From Zea mays (taxonomy: Eukaryota > Streptophyta > Magnoliopsida > Poales > Poaceae), in assembly GCF_902167145.1 (NCBI RefSeq), contig NC_050104.1:101319849-101383848 (forward strand): a DNA stretch of 64,000 bases, in the 5' to 3' direction. The first letter of the stretch is position 1; each line of letters opens with the position of its first letter. This document shows, piece after piece, positions 55,337-64,000 of the stretch. The notes below the pieces were generated by a model. That model did not search any database. It was given only the letters and a program-made list of their open reading frames with translations, and was not told the DNA's origin. A program made the translations under genes and the position numbers.

Positions 55337-56739
55337 TGTAGGAAACGGGTGACGCCTAAGAGGGGGGTGAATTAGGACTTCTAAAACTTTTACTAAACTA
55401 GGCCACAAATAAATCCCTAGAGCAAAACCTATGCAAATAATCAAAACTAGAATGTGCAAACTAGGTTTTGTCTAAGTGTTGCTATCTCTACCGCAAAGGC
55501 TAAGTTTCAATCTACACTAAATAAGTATGACTACAAGATTGAAACTTAATATAAATGCGGAATGTAAAGAGCTAAGTAGAGAAGCAAACTCTCGTGGATA
55601 ACGCCGGTATTTTTACCGAGGTATCCGGAACCACGCAAGGTCCCGACTAATCCTCGTTGGTGCCCCTACGCAAAGGGAAGCCCACGCGAGGGCCAAGCAC
55701 CACGGTCGAGTAACTCCGTAGAGGGCCGCGGGCCTTCTCCACACGCAAGTGGTGCTCCGCTTCCGGCTCCTCTCGGACGCTCCCCGCCGTCTCCACTATC
55801 GAGCTTCCGGTCGAAACGCCGCGAGCCTCGTTCCCTCCGGTACACGGTGGCGGCCGTGACACAAACGCGGTTGTCACGGTCTCGCAAGACTCTCGCCCCA
55901 CTCGGTACAATTACAACGACTCACGCAAGAGCCGAGGGGTTGTGTGGTTTTACAAAACTCACTCAACTAACTAGGGTTTACCTAGAGCAAGCGCTAAAGC
56001 GGTCTAACTAACCTAAGCACTTCGCAAAGCACCTACGCTAATCATCGAGTGATTCTATTAAGCACTTGGGTGTTTGAGCTCTTGGAAATATGCACTATGT
56101 GTCTTGGTATGTTGCTTGGGCTCTCACACCTGAGAATGGCCGGTTGGGGTGGTATTTATAGCCTCCACACCCTCAACTAGCCGTTGGACAGAAAGCAGCA
56201 GCTTTCTGTCGTCGGGTGCACCGGACAGTCCGGTGCACCACCGGACACTGCACAGTAGATGTCCGGTGCACGCCACGTCAGCCGACCGTTGGCGCCTGTA
56301 GCAGTCGACCGTTGGATCCGACCGTTGCCGTCTGCCCGTTGGCACACCGGACAGTCCGGTGCACACCGGACAGTCCGGTGCTACAGCCAGAGAGCGCCTG
56401 CCTGCGGCCTCTCTGCACAGACTGTCCGGTGCCTCACCGGACAGTCCGGTGCACACCGGACACCGATGTCCGGTGCGCCACCAGGCGCTGGCTGACAGCC
56501 CTCGTTTTGGATTTCTTCGCTGATTTCTTCGGGCTTCTTTGTTCTTGAGTATTGGACTCCTATGCATCTTTTTATGTCTTCTTTTGAGGTGTTGCATCCT
56601 CATTGCCTTGGTCCAATTCTCTTCGCATCCTGTGAACTATAAACACAAACACTAGAAAACTTATTAGTTCATGGATTGTGTTGTTCATCAAACACCAAAA
56701 CTCAATTAGCCAAATGGCCCGGGGTCCATTTTCCTTACA
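55337..56739 (-). repeat. Element E 5' LTR (1403 bp)
   Basis: Minus-strand TATA box at 56153-56161. Differs from the other LTR by five substitutions and one base in a G-run. Confidence 0.95.
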
Positions 56740-56744
56740 CCTTT

Positions 56745-59552
56745 CTACCCGGGGAGAGCTAATCCCCATTGACCACTACCTAGGTGGTCCGGTAGGGGAT
56801 CACTACGTAGTTGTTACAAAGATTCCCTAGAGATCATAGCTGCCCGTTAGGTTTCTCCAGTTTGATAAACACAGTACCCCTCCCCGCAGGAGAGTGACTA
56901 ACAAAAAGCAAAACGAAAGAACCTCGGCACTCAGCCTCGGCAGAGCAAGCACTGTGCCTGGACCCCATTGACGGCACGACGGCGAAGCAACTACACCTCT
57001 AGTTCCTCTAATTAATTGGCTAAGGGCATCCCATTTCACCCTCATGGTTGCACTGTTATCCCGGGTGGTCTCTCAACGAACAGGTCCTTACGGAGAGGTA
57101 CTCAGGAAACAGCCTGAGCCCCCGAGAGTATCACAAGATCATCAATATCATCGGGATAACAGTATCGTATCATAAATAGTCACATCATGTTCATTGATTA
57201 GGTTAAGGCAATAGCAAAATGCTAACCATAATAATAACCCAAAAAGGTCATCAAGGATAAGGTAAAGTATAAAGCTAGTCAATCCTTAGGTTTCAATTAA
57301 GTAATGCGGGAAAGTGAATTATAAGTGAATAGGACATAATGGGTCAGAGGACACTTGCCTTCACCAAACTGCTGATCAGGGACTTCTTCTGCCACCTCCT
57401 CGGGAAACATAGACTGCCCGTTGTCTACGTAAAGTAACCATTCATTCTATGCACTTAGGAAATAACAAACAAAAGCAATATACCAAACATGTGCAACAGA
57501 GAGATCACTGGTTCACAATGAAAAAGGATTGACAATCTGGTGTGCCCTAGGTCTAGGGTAGGTGAATATACAAAATGATTCATTACCCACTAATCAGGTC
57601 TAAGTCAGTGGTGGGGTTAAATCATTACATGGTTTTAAGTCCATAAACTTAGATGCTCCAACTTTTATTAAAGTCTACTATCTTCTATTTATCTCAAATA
57701 GGGTTCCAATAACATTAACCTTACCCTAATGATCAACTATTAATTGGGACATAAAAACAGCAAGGAAACATTGTTTAGATAGATAGATAAAAATACTGTG
57801 AGCATTTTGCAATTTGAAGCACCTAATTTGGAGTTCATATGACAAAGTTAGGAATTTTACAAGATTAGGGATTACAAATATGCCTTAAATACTTATTTTG
57901 GATTAAATAAAAGGCCCGAGGACCTAACTGCGAAAACCAGGGACGGCGGGTTAATTTGCGGAAAGGCGGGGGTCTCTTTAAGAAAAAGCGCGGGCGAAGG
58001 GGTATCGGGCTCTTATAGCCGTTGGATCTCGGATCAACGCCCGAGATTAGATCCGCGGGCGGGCGCGCGAGCGCGCGGCGGCCTGAGCGGCTGACAGGCG
58101 GGGCCAGGCGGGCAGCGCGGGGCGACTCGCTGACAGGCGGGGCCAGGCGAGCAGCGTGGGGCTTGCTGGCTGATAGGCGGGGCCCAAATGGCAGGAAGGT
58201 GGGGTGCGGGGGAAACGGCTCTGGGCCGTTGGATCTCAGGCGAACGGCTAGGGTTGGGCTCGGCCTAATTGAAACAGGGCCGTTCGATCTAGAATGGACG
58301 GCGGGGATTGAGTGGCCGGCTTTGTCCTCTCCTACGGCTAGCAGAGGCGGCGGCGCCCGTCCCCGCGGCGGAGAACTCGCCGGAGACGAGGGGCGCGGGG
58401 GCTCTGCGGGTCCCTGCGGCGACCTGGGCGGCCGGGGAGGTTGGGGAGGGCGCGGGGAACCTTTCGGTGGGGACTGGGTCGGGGCAGGGGCACCGGAGGG
58501 GGGCGGCCCGCGGCGAAGCGGCTCGGCGGTGGCGCTAAAGAGCTCCGGCGAGCAATTAAACGCGACGGGGGGCAATAAAAAGGTCGGGAGGGGGCGGGAG
58601 AGGTTCCTTACCTCAAGGCGAACTCCGGGGACCCCTCGATGGCGACGGAGACACGGCGGCAGCCCGAGTCGACGGTGGCGGACCTCGGCGGCTGCGCAGA
58701 GAACGGCGGTGAGCGCGGGCAGAGGGATTCGGGGAGGGAGAGGGGAATTTGGGGCGCGTCCCGGGTTGCGGACGTCGGGGCGGAGCTCACCGTGGCAGAA
58801 GGCACGGCGGGGCTCCAACGGCGACGGAGAAACGAGCTCGGGCGGCGGTGGTTTAATGGCGGTGGCGCTTTGGCGTGTGCGCAGCGTGGGGGAGGTGGGA
58901 GAGGGGTCTGCAGGTGCGCAAATGAGGGAGGGGGAGAGGGCGAGCGAGGCCCTGGGCTCAAGTGGCCGAGGCGAGGTGGTTGCGAGCTCCACGCGCGACG
59001 TGGGCGCGGAGTCCGCGGCACGCGCGAACCGGGGCGGCCGGTTACGCGGAGACGGAGGAGCTGACAGCTCGGGCCCACGAGCAGAGAGAGAGGAAAGCGG
59101 GCGCGGGCGCGGGGAAGGCGGTCGCGCTGACGGGCGGGCCCGCCAGGGCAGAGAGAGAAGGGGGGAGGAAGGCGCGCGCGGGGATGGGCCAGATGGGCCG
59201 AAAGGCCGAGGGGGCGGGGAAAGCGGGCTTCTTTTCCTTTTTCTTTTATTCTGGCATTTGTTCTCCCTTTTCTTTTTATTTACTCTATTTGATTCAAATC
59301 CAAATGAGCCACAAATTCAAATTAGTATTTCTTATGCACCAAACAAAAGTAGAATTTAGGGTTTGACATGATGCAACATTTCATTCTCCCTTGGAGTTTA
59401 GCCTACTAAATTATAATTACAAATAAGAATAACCACTCTTCTACTACAGAAAAGAGAAAGATGAGATTGGGGAAAAGTGTGAAAATAGAAGTAACACCTG
59501 AATTTGTGAATATGAGCAAAGAAATTTTATACCCCAAATTCAGGGTGTTACA
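56745..59552 (-). repeat. Element D 5' LTR, right part
   Basis: Resumes at CTACCCGGGG after the TSD of element E and runs to GGGTGTTACA. It matches 40519-43332 with scattered differences. Long open frames on the plus strand (58022-59359) come from GC-rich composition and are not called as genes. Confidence 0.95.
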
Positions 59553-59557
59553 TTATA

Positions 59558-59567
59558 GTACCCGACA
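59558..59567 (-). repeat. Element B 5' LTR, last 10 bases
   Basis: GTACCCGACA after the TTATA duplicate of element D; completes the LTR left at 39804. Confidence 0.9.
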
Positions 59568-59572
59568 GAGTT

Positions 59573-59779
59573 AAACATAAAAAAACTTTGACTACTAATA
59601 ACAATTTTGTTATTTAGTTTTGAAATTTAGTGGTCATATATATTTATCTTAAAAAGTATTTTTGCAAAAGTATAAATTTGATAAGGATTTATTTGTATTT
59701 TAACAAAAAATTGGTTGAATCTATATTTTGGAGACTATATGGCTGTTTTAAACGACTTGTATTTTGATAGCGGAGGGAG
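59573..59779. mobile_element. Stowaway-type MITE, right part
   Basis: Continues 26224-26270 after the GAGTT duplicate; ends ATAGCGGAGGGAG before TA. Internal sequence (AACTTTGACTACTAATAACA) matches the copy at 61138-61392. Confidence 0.9.
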
Positions 59780-59781
59780 TA

Positions 59782-60413
59782 TTCTCAACGCGGCAAAGGT
59801 GCCCCCGACCGTTGGAACTAACGTTTAGAAGTTCTTTTAACAATTACTCCATAGGTGTTATTCTCTGCGCGGCAACTGCATGCATATTGGTGGGCCAGTT
59901 CTCGGGACGCGCGCAAATTCTATAGGGAGACGTCCATCTCTAGCGTCGTCAATTTCCCCCCAGCTCACTCTATCTCTCTTTCCCGTTGGCGGAGGACATC
60001 ACGAAGGGAACGGATACAATACAACGGAACGACCCACCCGCTGAAGACGTGTGCGGTCCATTCCCCGGCCGTTGGTTCCCGCGCTTTGGACGAATCTATT
60101 CCGCACAAGGTAGCCAAAGGTGACCGACCGTTCATGGTCATCATCTATTCAGCTGATTCGTACAGTATTTTTTTTAGCTGCCACACGGTTTCTCCACCGA
60201 TCGTCATGAGAGTTGGAGCCTCGAGAGCCCTGCGAAGTTCGCAACGGTCATGCGATGCAATTCGATCATCTTTTACAATGCAAACGCACGTGCGTACATT
60301 TTGTATGGATGCAGGTCAAGACGATGTTTTTTTAGTACGCGACAAGGCGTGGACGCAAACACTTTCAAGTGTATTTCCGAGTACTTTCAAAAAGTCTGTT
60401 AAACACCCGCTCT
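59782..60413. other. Low-copy DNA, no gene recognised
   Basis: An open frame of 186 codons at 59855-60415 lacks known motifs and shows no splice or composition support. Nothing else is seen apart from pyrimidine-rich stretches. Confidence 0.4.
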
Positions 60414-60857
60414 GAGCATCTATCTCCAAGACTCATTCTAAATTTCACTCTCTAAATTATATCTAAAATATCATTTAATTGAGCTGTATATTCTGTATGG
60501 AACAGAGGCCAGGAGATGTTTGTTTCAAGACTTTGCTTCACCTCGTTGTAATGCACTTCGTTGTAATGCACTTGAAATTAATATATCAATTTTTTTTCAA
60601 AAAAATCATTTAAAGAGTCATTTGCATTGAAACCACTTTAAATATCTTTTCTATTTCTAACATCATTTTTATATCCTATTTGCATTCTGGAGAACCATTC
60701 ACGTTTTCTATATTTAGCTAGCGAGAAACCCGGAATGGAAGATGACCATATTTGATAACCATTTAGATAAGCTTTTGGAAGGTATTTTTTATACAAAAAA
60801 TCTCTATATACATAGATTAGAAAGGATATAGAGAGTCTCTCGGAGTTGCTCAAGTTA
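60414..60857. mobile_element. Possible MITE with GAGCA-type termini
   Basis: The left end CTGAGCATCTATCTCC and right end GGAGTTGCTCAAG are imperfect inverted repeats of the GAGCAACTCC type common on grass MITEs. AT-rich, no ORF. A related degraded segment follows to about 61130. The TSD is not clear. Confidence 0.35.
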
Positions 60858-61137
60858 TTATTTTAGAATGCCATCCAAATAAAAGTTAGTGTATATATTT
60901 TATCTATCTTCTAACATTTCTATATATCTCATATACACTCGAGATCTAACATCACTTTCTACCTTTGGCTAGTAAGAAATTTAGAATAGGGTTTCCTCGA
61001 AAGGAAAAAGATTAGAATTGATAATGATAATATTTAATGGTCTAATGTAAAACTGTTTATTGGTACTTTTTAATAAAAAAATATTCCTAATAAAAATAAG
61101 AAGGACATAAGAGGAGTTTAAAGTTGCTTATGAACTA

Positions 61138-61392
61138 CTTCCTTCGTTCTATATCTTAAGGTCACAAAAGTTTATTCTAAGTCAAAATTTTAAAACTTTG
61201 ACTATTAATAACAAAATATTCATAAACATTGACTAAATAAAAATGAAAATGTTACATTTATTTTTAAAACATCTAGCATAATATATAATTTCTTTAATTT
61301 AAAATAATTATTTTTTAGATATTATTGGTCAAAGTTTTAAAACTTTGACTCAGTATAAACCTTCATTACCTTAAGATAAAAAATGGAGAGAG
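61138..61392. mobile_element. Stowaway-type MITE, intact second copy (255 bp)
   Basis: Flanked by TA (61136-61137 and 61393-61394). Termini CTTCCTTCGTTC...TTAAGG and CCTTAAG...GGAGAG are imperfect inverted repeats. Internal AACTTTGACTATTAATAACA matches the split copy. It lies about 190 bases upstream of the host gene's TATA box. Confidence 0.8.
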
Positions 61393-61577
61393 TATATAAA
61401 TAGTATAGTAGGGCATCTATCTTATATTTACATATAAGGTTATTTTCAGCCCACCAGATATATGGCCGAACAAAATGCTATTTTAATTTGAATTAGAAGA
61501 TAAAATAAGACGTAAAATATGTTAGACCACGACGTAAATAACTTGGTCACGCAGGTCTCTCTCAGTTCTGCTCTCAA

Positions 61578-61584
61578 TATAAAG
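61578..61584 (+). promoter_or_regulatory. TATA box of the C2-domain gene
   Basis: TATAAAG in CTCTCAATATAAAGACGCC, 159 bases before the ATG; it implies an RNA start near 61610 and a 5' UTR of about 130 bases rich in CT and CCGACT repeats. Confidence 0.6.
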
Positions 61585-61742
61585 ACGCCACAACCACAAC
61601 CAGGCAGATTACGGGCCCGAGCCATCGTCATCGAGACATCGACCGACTCCGACTCCGACTCCATCCACGGTCTCCTTCCGAGATCCCTCTTCTCCTCCCG
61701 CCCCCGCCTGACCGCCTCCCTCCTCACTCCGGCCCCTTCCGC

Positions 61743-64000
61743 ATGTCAATCCATGGGCTGATACTCGAAGTCAGAGGTGCCTTGCCCGCCTCCCTCCTCC
61801 CCGATCCTTCTCCCTCGTACCTACTGGTAGCTGATCGATCTCTCCTCCTGTAACCCTGCCTGCAGTCACCGGGTGCCGGAAGCTGCGGGACACGGAGTTC
61901 TTCACCCGCCAGGACCCCTACGTCGTCGTCGAGTACGCCACCACCAAGCTCCGCACTCGCACCTGCACCGGTTCGTAACCCCCCTCTTCCTTCCTCGGCC
62001 GCCCCGGCCGAGTCTTCGCTGCACTAAACGTGCACTGCTTCAATTGTTTTCATTTTTTTGTTATGTGGACGTCGTACCGGCGTCAGACAATTTCGCATAC
62101 CCACCAACCCCAATTCACACCCTGCACAGGGAATTCGCCTGCATATGATGTTGATTGAGCTATTAAAACATAATATACTCGTTCAAGTTTCACTAGGTTT
62201 GGCTGCCATTGTGCAAACTCTCGGTATTAACGACGTGCTATGAGGTGGGTAGGTGAACTTGATGTGGGATTGCTGCTTCCTGCCTTGTTGCCCACTCTGT
62301 AAGACTCGGTAAGAAAAAGAAAGAAACCAGGCAACAAAAGCTAGAAAAACATTAATAACTACAAAGACAACCAAACAAACGGCCACAGAAGAGATGGCAA
62401 AGGAAAACAACAACTAATGGGAAAATTCACAGCGAATCTGCTTTGCCCATAGGTAATGAACGAATGCCATCGATGGAACACCACTTAGATATGGAAACTG
62501 CCAGCCGACCAGCTGGGCTGGTTCTTTCTAACTTCGCGTAATGTCTTTATGCTTAGTTTATGTATGATGTCGAATCTCTAGATGCCCCTAGCGGAATATT
62601 GGTACCTTTCAATCATCGTATTATGCTTGACTTTTGATCATTTAGGACTAAATTATGTTGGAACAAGTACCACCCACACCAATTTATTTGTGTTAATTCA
62701 TCAATGGCTGACAACTACCGTCAAAACATGAACATACCCCTGCTGCAACTAATGGGAGCATTCACAGCTAATGTGCTTTGGCCCATAGATAATGAACAAA
62801 TACCACCAATGGTACACAGCTTAGATATGGACACCACCAGCCTAAGTTGGGCTGATTCTTCCTAACTTCGATAATGTATTTATGCCTACTTTATGTATGC
62901 TGTCGAAAGTCTAGATGGCCCTAGCGGAATCTTGGTTCCTCCCAATCAGCATATTATGCTTAACTTTCCATCATTTAGGACTAAAAAATTATGTTGGAAC
63001 AAGTACCACTCACACCAATTTATTTGTGTTAATTCATTAATGGCTGACAACTACTGTGAAAACATGAACATACCCCACTGCAACGAAAAGCACTTACTTT
63101 GGGCACTAAAAGAGCTTGTTTTTTTCTCTCTCTTGTGTCTACTATCTGGATTCTGGAATTTAGCTATATGACTGGCTTGTGATTCCACGGTTTTGAATAA
63201 CTCTATTTGCACACTTAAAAGTAATGAAGGAATTAGAGGAGTTATGGGTCTTTGTAGGTTGTGCTTTCAATTTGCTTTTGAAGTTGAATGGACCACCATT
63301 CTGATCATTTCCAATAAATCTCGGGCTGTACAATTTATAAGCAATTAGCACAAACTTATTTTGATCATTTCTTCGTGAAAAAGACAGCTCCTATAACTAG
63401 GTGAATAAAAGCTGAATGCTTGGGCAGAGGGGAGGGGTCACCAATAGGGGTGGACTAGAACTGTTTTCCCAGCCTTTTTGCAACCAGGATTCTTTAATCT
63501 CAGTCTTGTTGATTTACCAAGTATTGTTATAAAACCCTCCTAATACAATCTTGGGTATTCAACTGTGTGCCGTGGCACTGAATTTTTATGAACACACATA
63601 ATCCTTTAATTGGTTCCAACATCCAATAAGGTTCTTACTTATCTACTAACAGAAGAGATTAACCGCTTATTGAATTCTAAGCACGAAAGTTTCCACACAT
63701 CGTGAACAGTGATGATACATTCATTTAGCTGATTATTTACCAACAGAAATTTAAGAGTTTTCTGTACAATCAAGTTTCTACAGAAATATGCTAATTATAT
63801 AAGGTTAAATAATTAAATTTATGACATTTTCCTCTGTGCTATCTCATAGTTCATTTCTCTTTTTTTCAACCTAAAATGTGATATTGATGCTAGATGGAGG
63901 AAGAAACCCAACTTTCGATGAGAAGTTCCATATACCCCTCATTGAAGGGCTCCGCGAGTTGAATGTTATTGTGTGGAATAGTAATACGTTAACTCATGAT
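61743..64000 (+). CDS. C2-domain protein gene, first three exons (runs off window)
   Basis: Exon 1 61743-61776 (MSIHGLILEVR plus one base), intron 1 61777-61865 (GT...GCAG), exon 2 61866-61970, intron 2 61971-63893 (GT...CTAG), exon 3 from 63894 to the edge. Both introns are phase 1 and the joined frame is open for 82 codons. It reads as a C2 domain: beta-1 LILEVRVTGCRKL, RQDPYVVVEY (about residues 26-35), NPTFDEKFHIPLIEG and LNVIVWNSNTLTHD. C2 domains bind membranes, often with calcium. Here the second loop has NSN where DxD is usual, so calcium binding may be weak or incomplete. Similar small plant proteins are annotated as elicitor-responsive-like C2 proteins. It is the only host gene seen. 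Confidence 0.88.
62411..63082. repeat. Tandem duplication (about 335 bp, two copies) in intron 2
   Basis: 62411-62745 and 62746-63082 both start CAACTAATGGGA and share ACCAATTTATTTGTGTTAAT and ACATGAACATACCCC. The copies are roughly 85% alike, so the duplication is old. No coding signal; it lengthens the 1.9-kb intron. Confidence 0.85.

Larger units (their letters stand above)
50331..56739 (-). mobile_element. Element E: non-autonomous gag-only copia-type LTR retrotransposon
   Basis: LTRs of 1404 and 1403 bp (TGTAGGAAAC to TTCCTTACA) flank a 3.6-kb internal region with one intact gag ORF and no protease, integrase or RT. TSD CCTTT at 50326-50330 and 56740-56744. The empty site is preserved in the other LTR of element D. 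I count 5 substitutions and one 1-bp indel between its LTRs, about 0.4% or 0.14 million years at 1.3e-8 per site per year. This is the youngest insertion here. Gag type and PBS suggest the SIRE/Maximus copia lineage. Confidence 0.95.
39805..59552 (-). mobile_element. Element D: Tekay/Del-type chromovirus (Ty3/gypsy), split by nested element E
   Basis: Long LTRs (3528 and about 3521 bp; TGTCACACCC to GGGTGTTACA) flank a 6.3-kb internal region. On the minus strand this holds an extra ORF, gag, PR-RT-RNase H, and IN with chromodomain. The TSD is TTATA (39800-39804, 59553-59557) in the 5' LTR of B. Between the LTR copies I count 3 substitutions in the first 713 bases and a slightly higher rate further in, about 1% overall. 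Frameshifts and nonsense codons disable it. LTR length and chromodomain fit maize Tekay; the name is from memory. No feature is called at 47938-48339 between the extra ORF and gag. Confidence 0.95.
26271..59567 (-). mobile_element. Element B: Tat-lineage Ty3/gypsy retrotransposon, split by nested element D
   Basis: Minus-strand order: 5' LTR (38528-39804 plus 59558-59567), PBS, gag-PR, RT-RNase H-IN, accessory region with antisense gene, PPT, 3' LTR (26271-27566). Flanking 5-base repeats GAGTT lie at 26266-26270 and 59568-59572, inside a Stowaway MITE. Without the nested DNA it measures about 13.5 kb. In about 610 aligned bases of the two LTRs I count roughly 24 substitutions plus one short indel, about 4% or 1.5 million years at 1.3e-8 per site per year. 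The coding part is heavily broken, and its gag start codon is ATT. Confidence 0.95.

Noticed and set aside
59855..60415. 186-codon ORF upstream of the C2 gene
   Set aside because: No motif, no splice or promoter context, and composition like the surrounding non-coding DNA.

Overview
The window looks like nuclear DNA of a large grass genome, most probably maize (Zea mays) or a close Andropogoneae relative. About 85% of it is LTR retrotransposons inserted into one another. The families resemble maize Tat-lineage gypsy (huck-like), a Tekay/Del-type chromovirus and a SIRE/Maximus-type copia element. GC-rich LTRs alternate with AT-rich DNA-transposon debris. One host gene, with grass-type introns and a C2 domain, starts near the right edge. 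Family names are recognition from memory and were not checked by search.

Layout. (1) 1-7784: element A, a minus-strand Tat-type gypsy cut by the window edge (integrase, RT/RNase H, protease, gag, then its 5' LTR). (2) 7785-12552 and 25227-26221: AT-rich remains of two copies of a PIF/Harbinger-type DNA transposon; the second copy is an internal-deletion derivative. A foldback element (about 11397-11728) and a possible SINE lie among them. (3) 12553-25226: element C, a complete plus-strand Tat gypsy with two 1399-bp LTRs, inserted in the second PIF-like copy. (4) 26224-59779: a 254-bp Stowaway-type MITE split by element B. B is a minus-strand Tat gypsy (TSD GAGTT). Its 5' LTR is split by element D, a minus-strand chromovirus with 3.5-kb LTRs (TSD TTATA). 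D's 5' LTR is split by element E, a gag-only minus-strand copia element (TSD CCTTT). The nest is therefore four levels deep, and every boundary can be read to the base. (5) 59780-64000: low-copy DNA with a MITE-like segment, a second Stowaway copy, and the promoter and first three exons of a C2-domain gene that runs off the right edge.

How the parts relate. All three Tat copies carry gag-PR and RT-RNase H-IN in one frame, separated by an identical in-frame UAG context. They are primed by a tRNA whose 3' end fits tRNA-Arg. Between pol and the 3' LTR, B and C carry a second transcription unit on the opposite strand: a TATA-like box, a conserved leader and a coiled-coil ORF. In B this ORF is interrupted by an 82-bp GT-AG intron that keeps the frame. 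Direct repeats flank this cassette. Element D carries an extra 339-residue ORF between its 5' LTR and gag. Element E has an intact gag, no pol and nearly identical LTRs, so it is probably a recent passenger of a partner element.

A, B, C and D are dead. Most of their nonsense codons are CAG-to-TAG or CGA-to-TGA, the scars expected from deamination of methylated CHG and CG sites. LTR divergence gives B about 4%, D about 1% and E about 0.4%, in the same order as the nesting.
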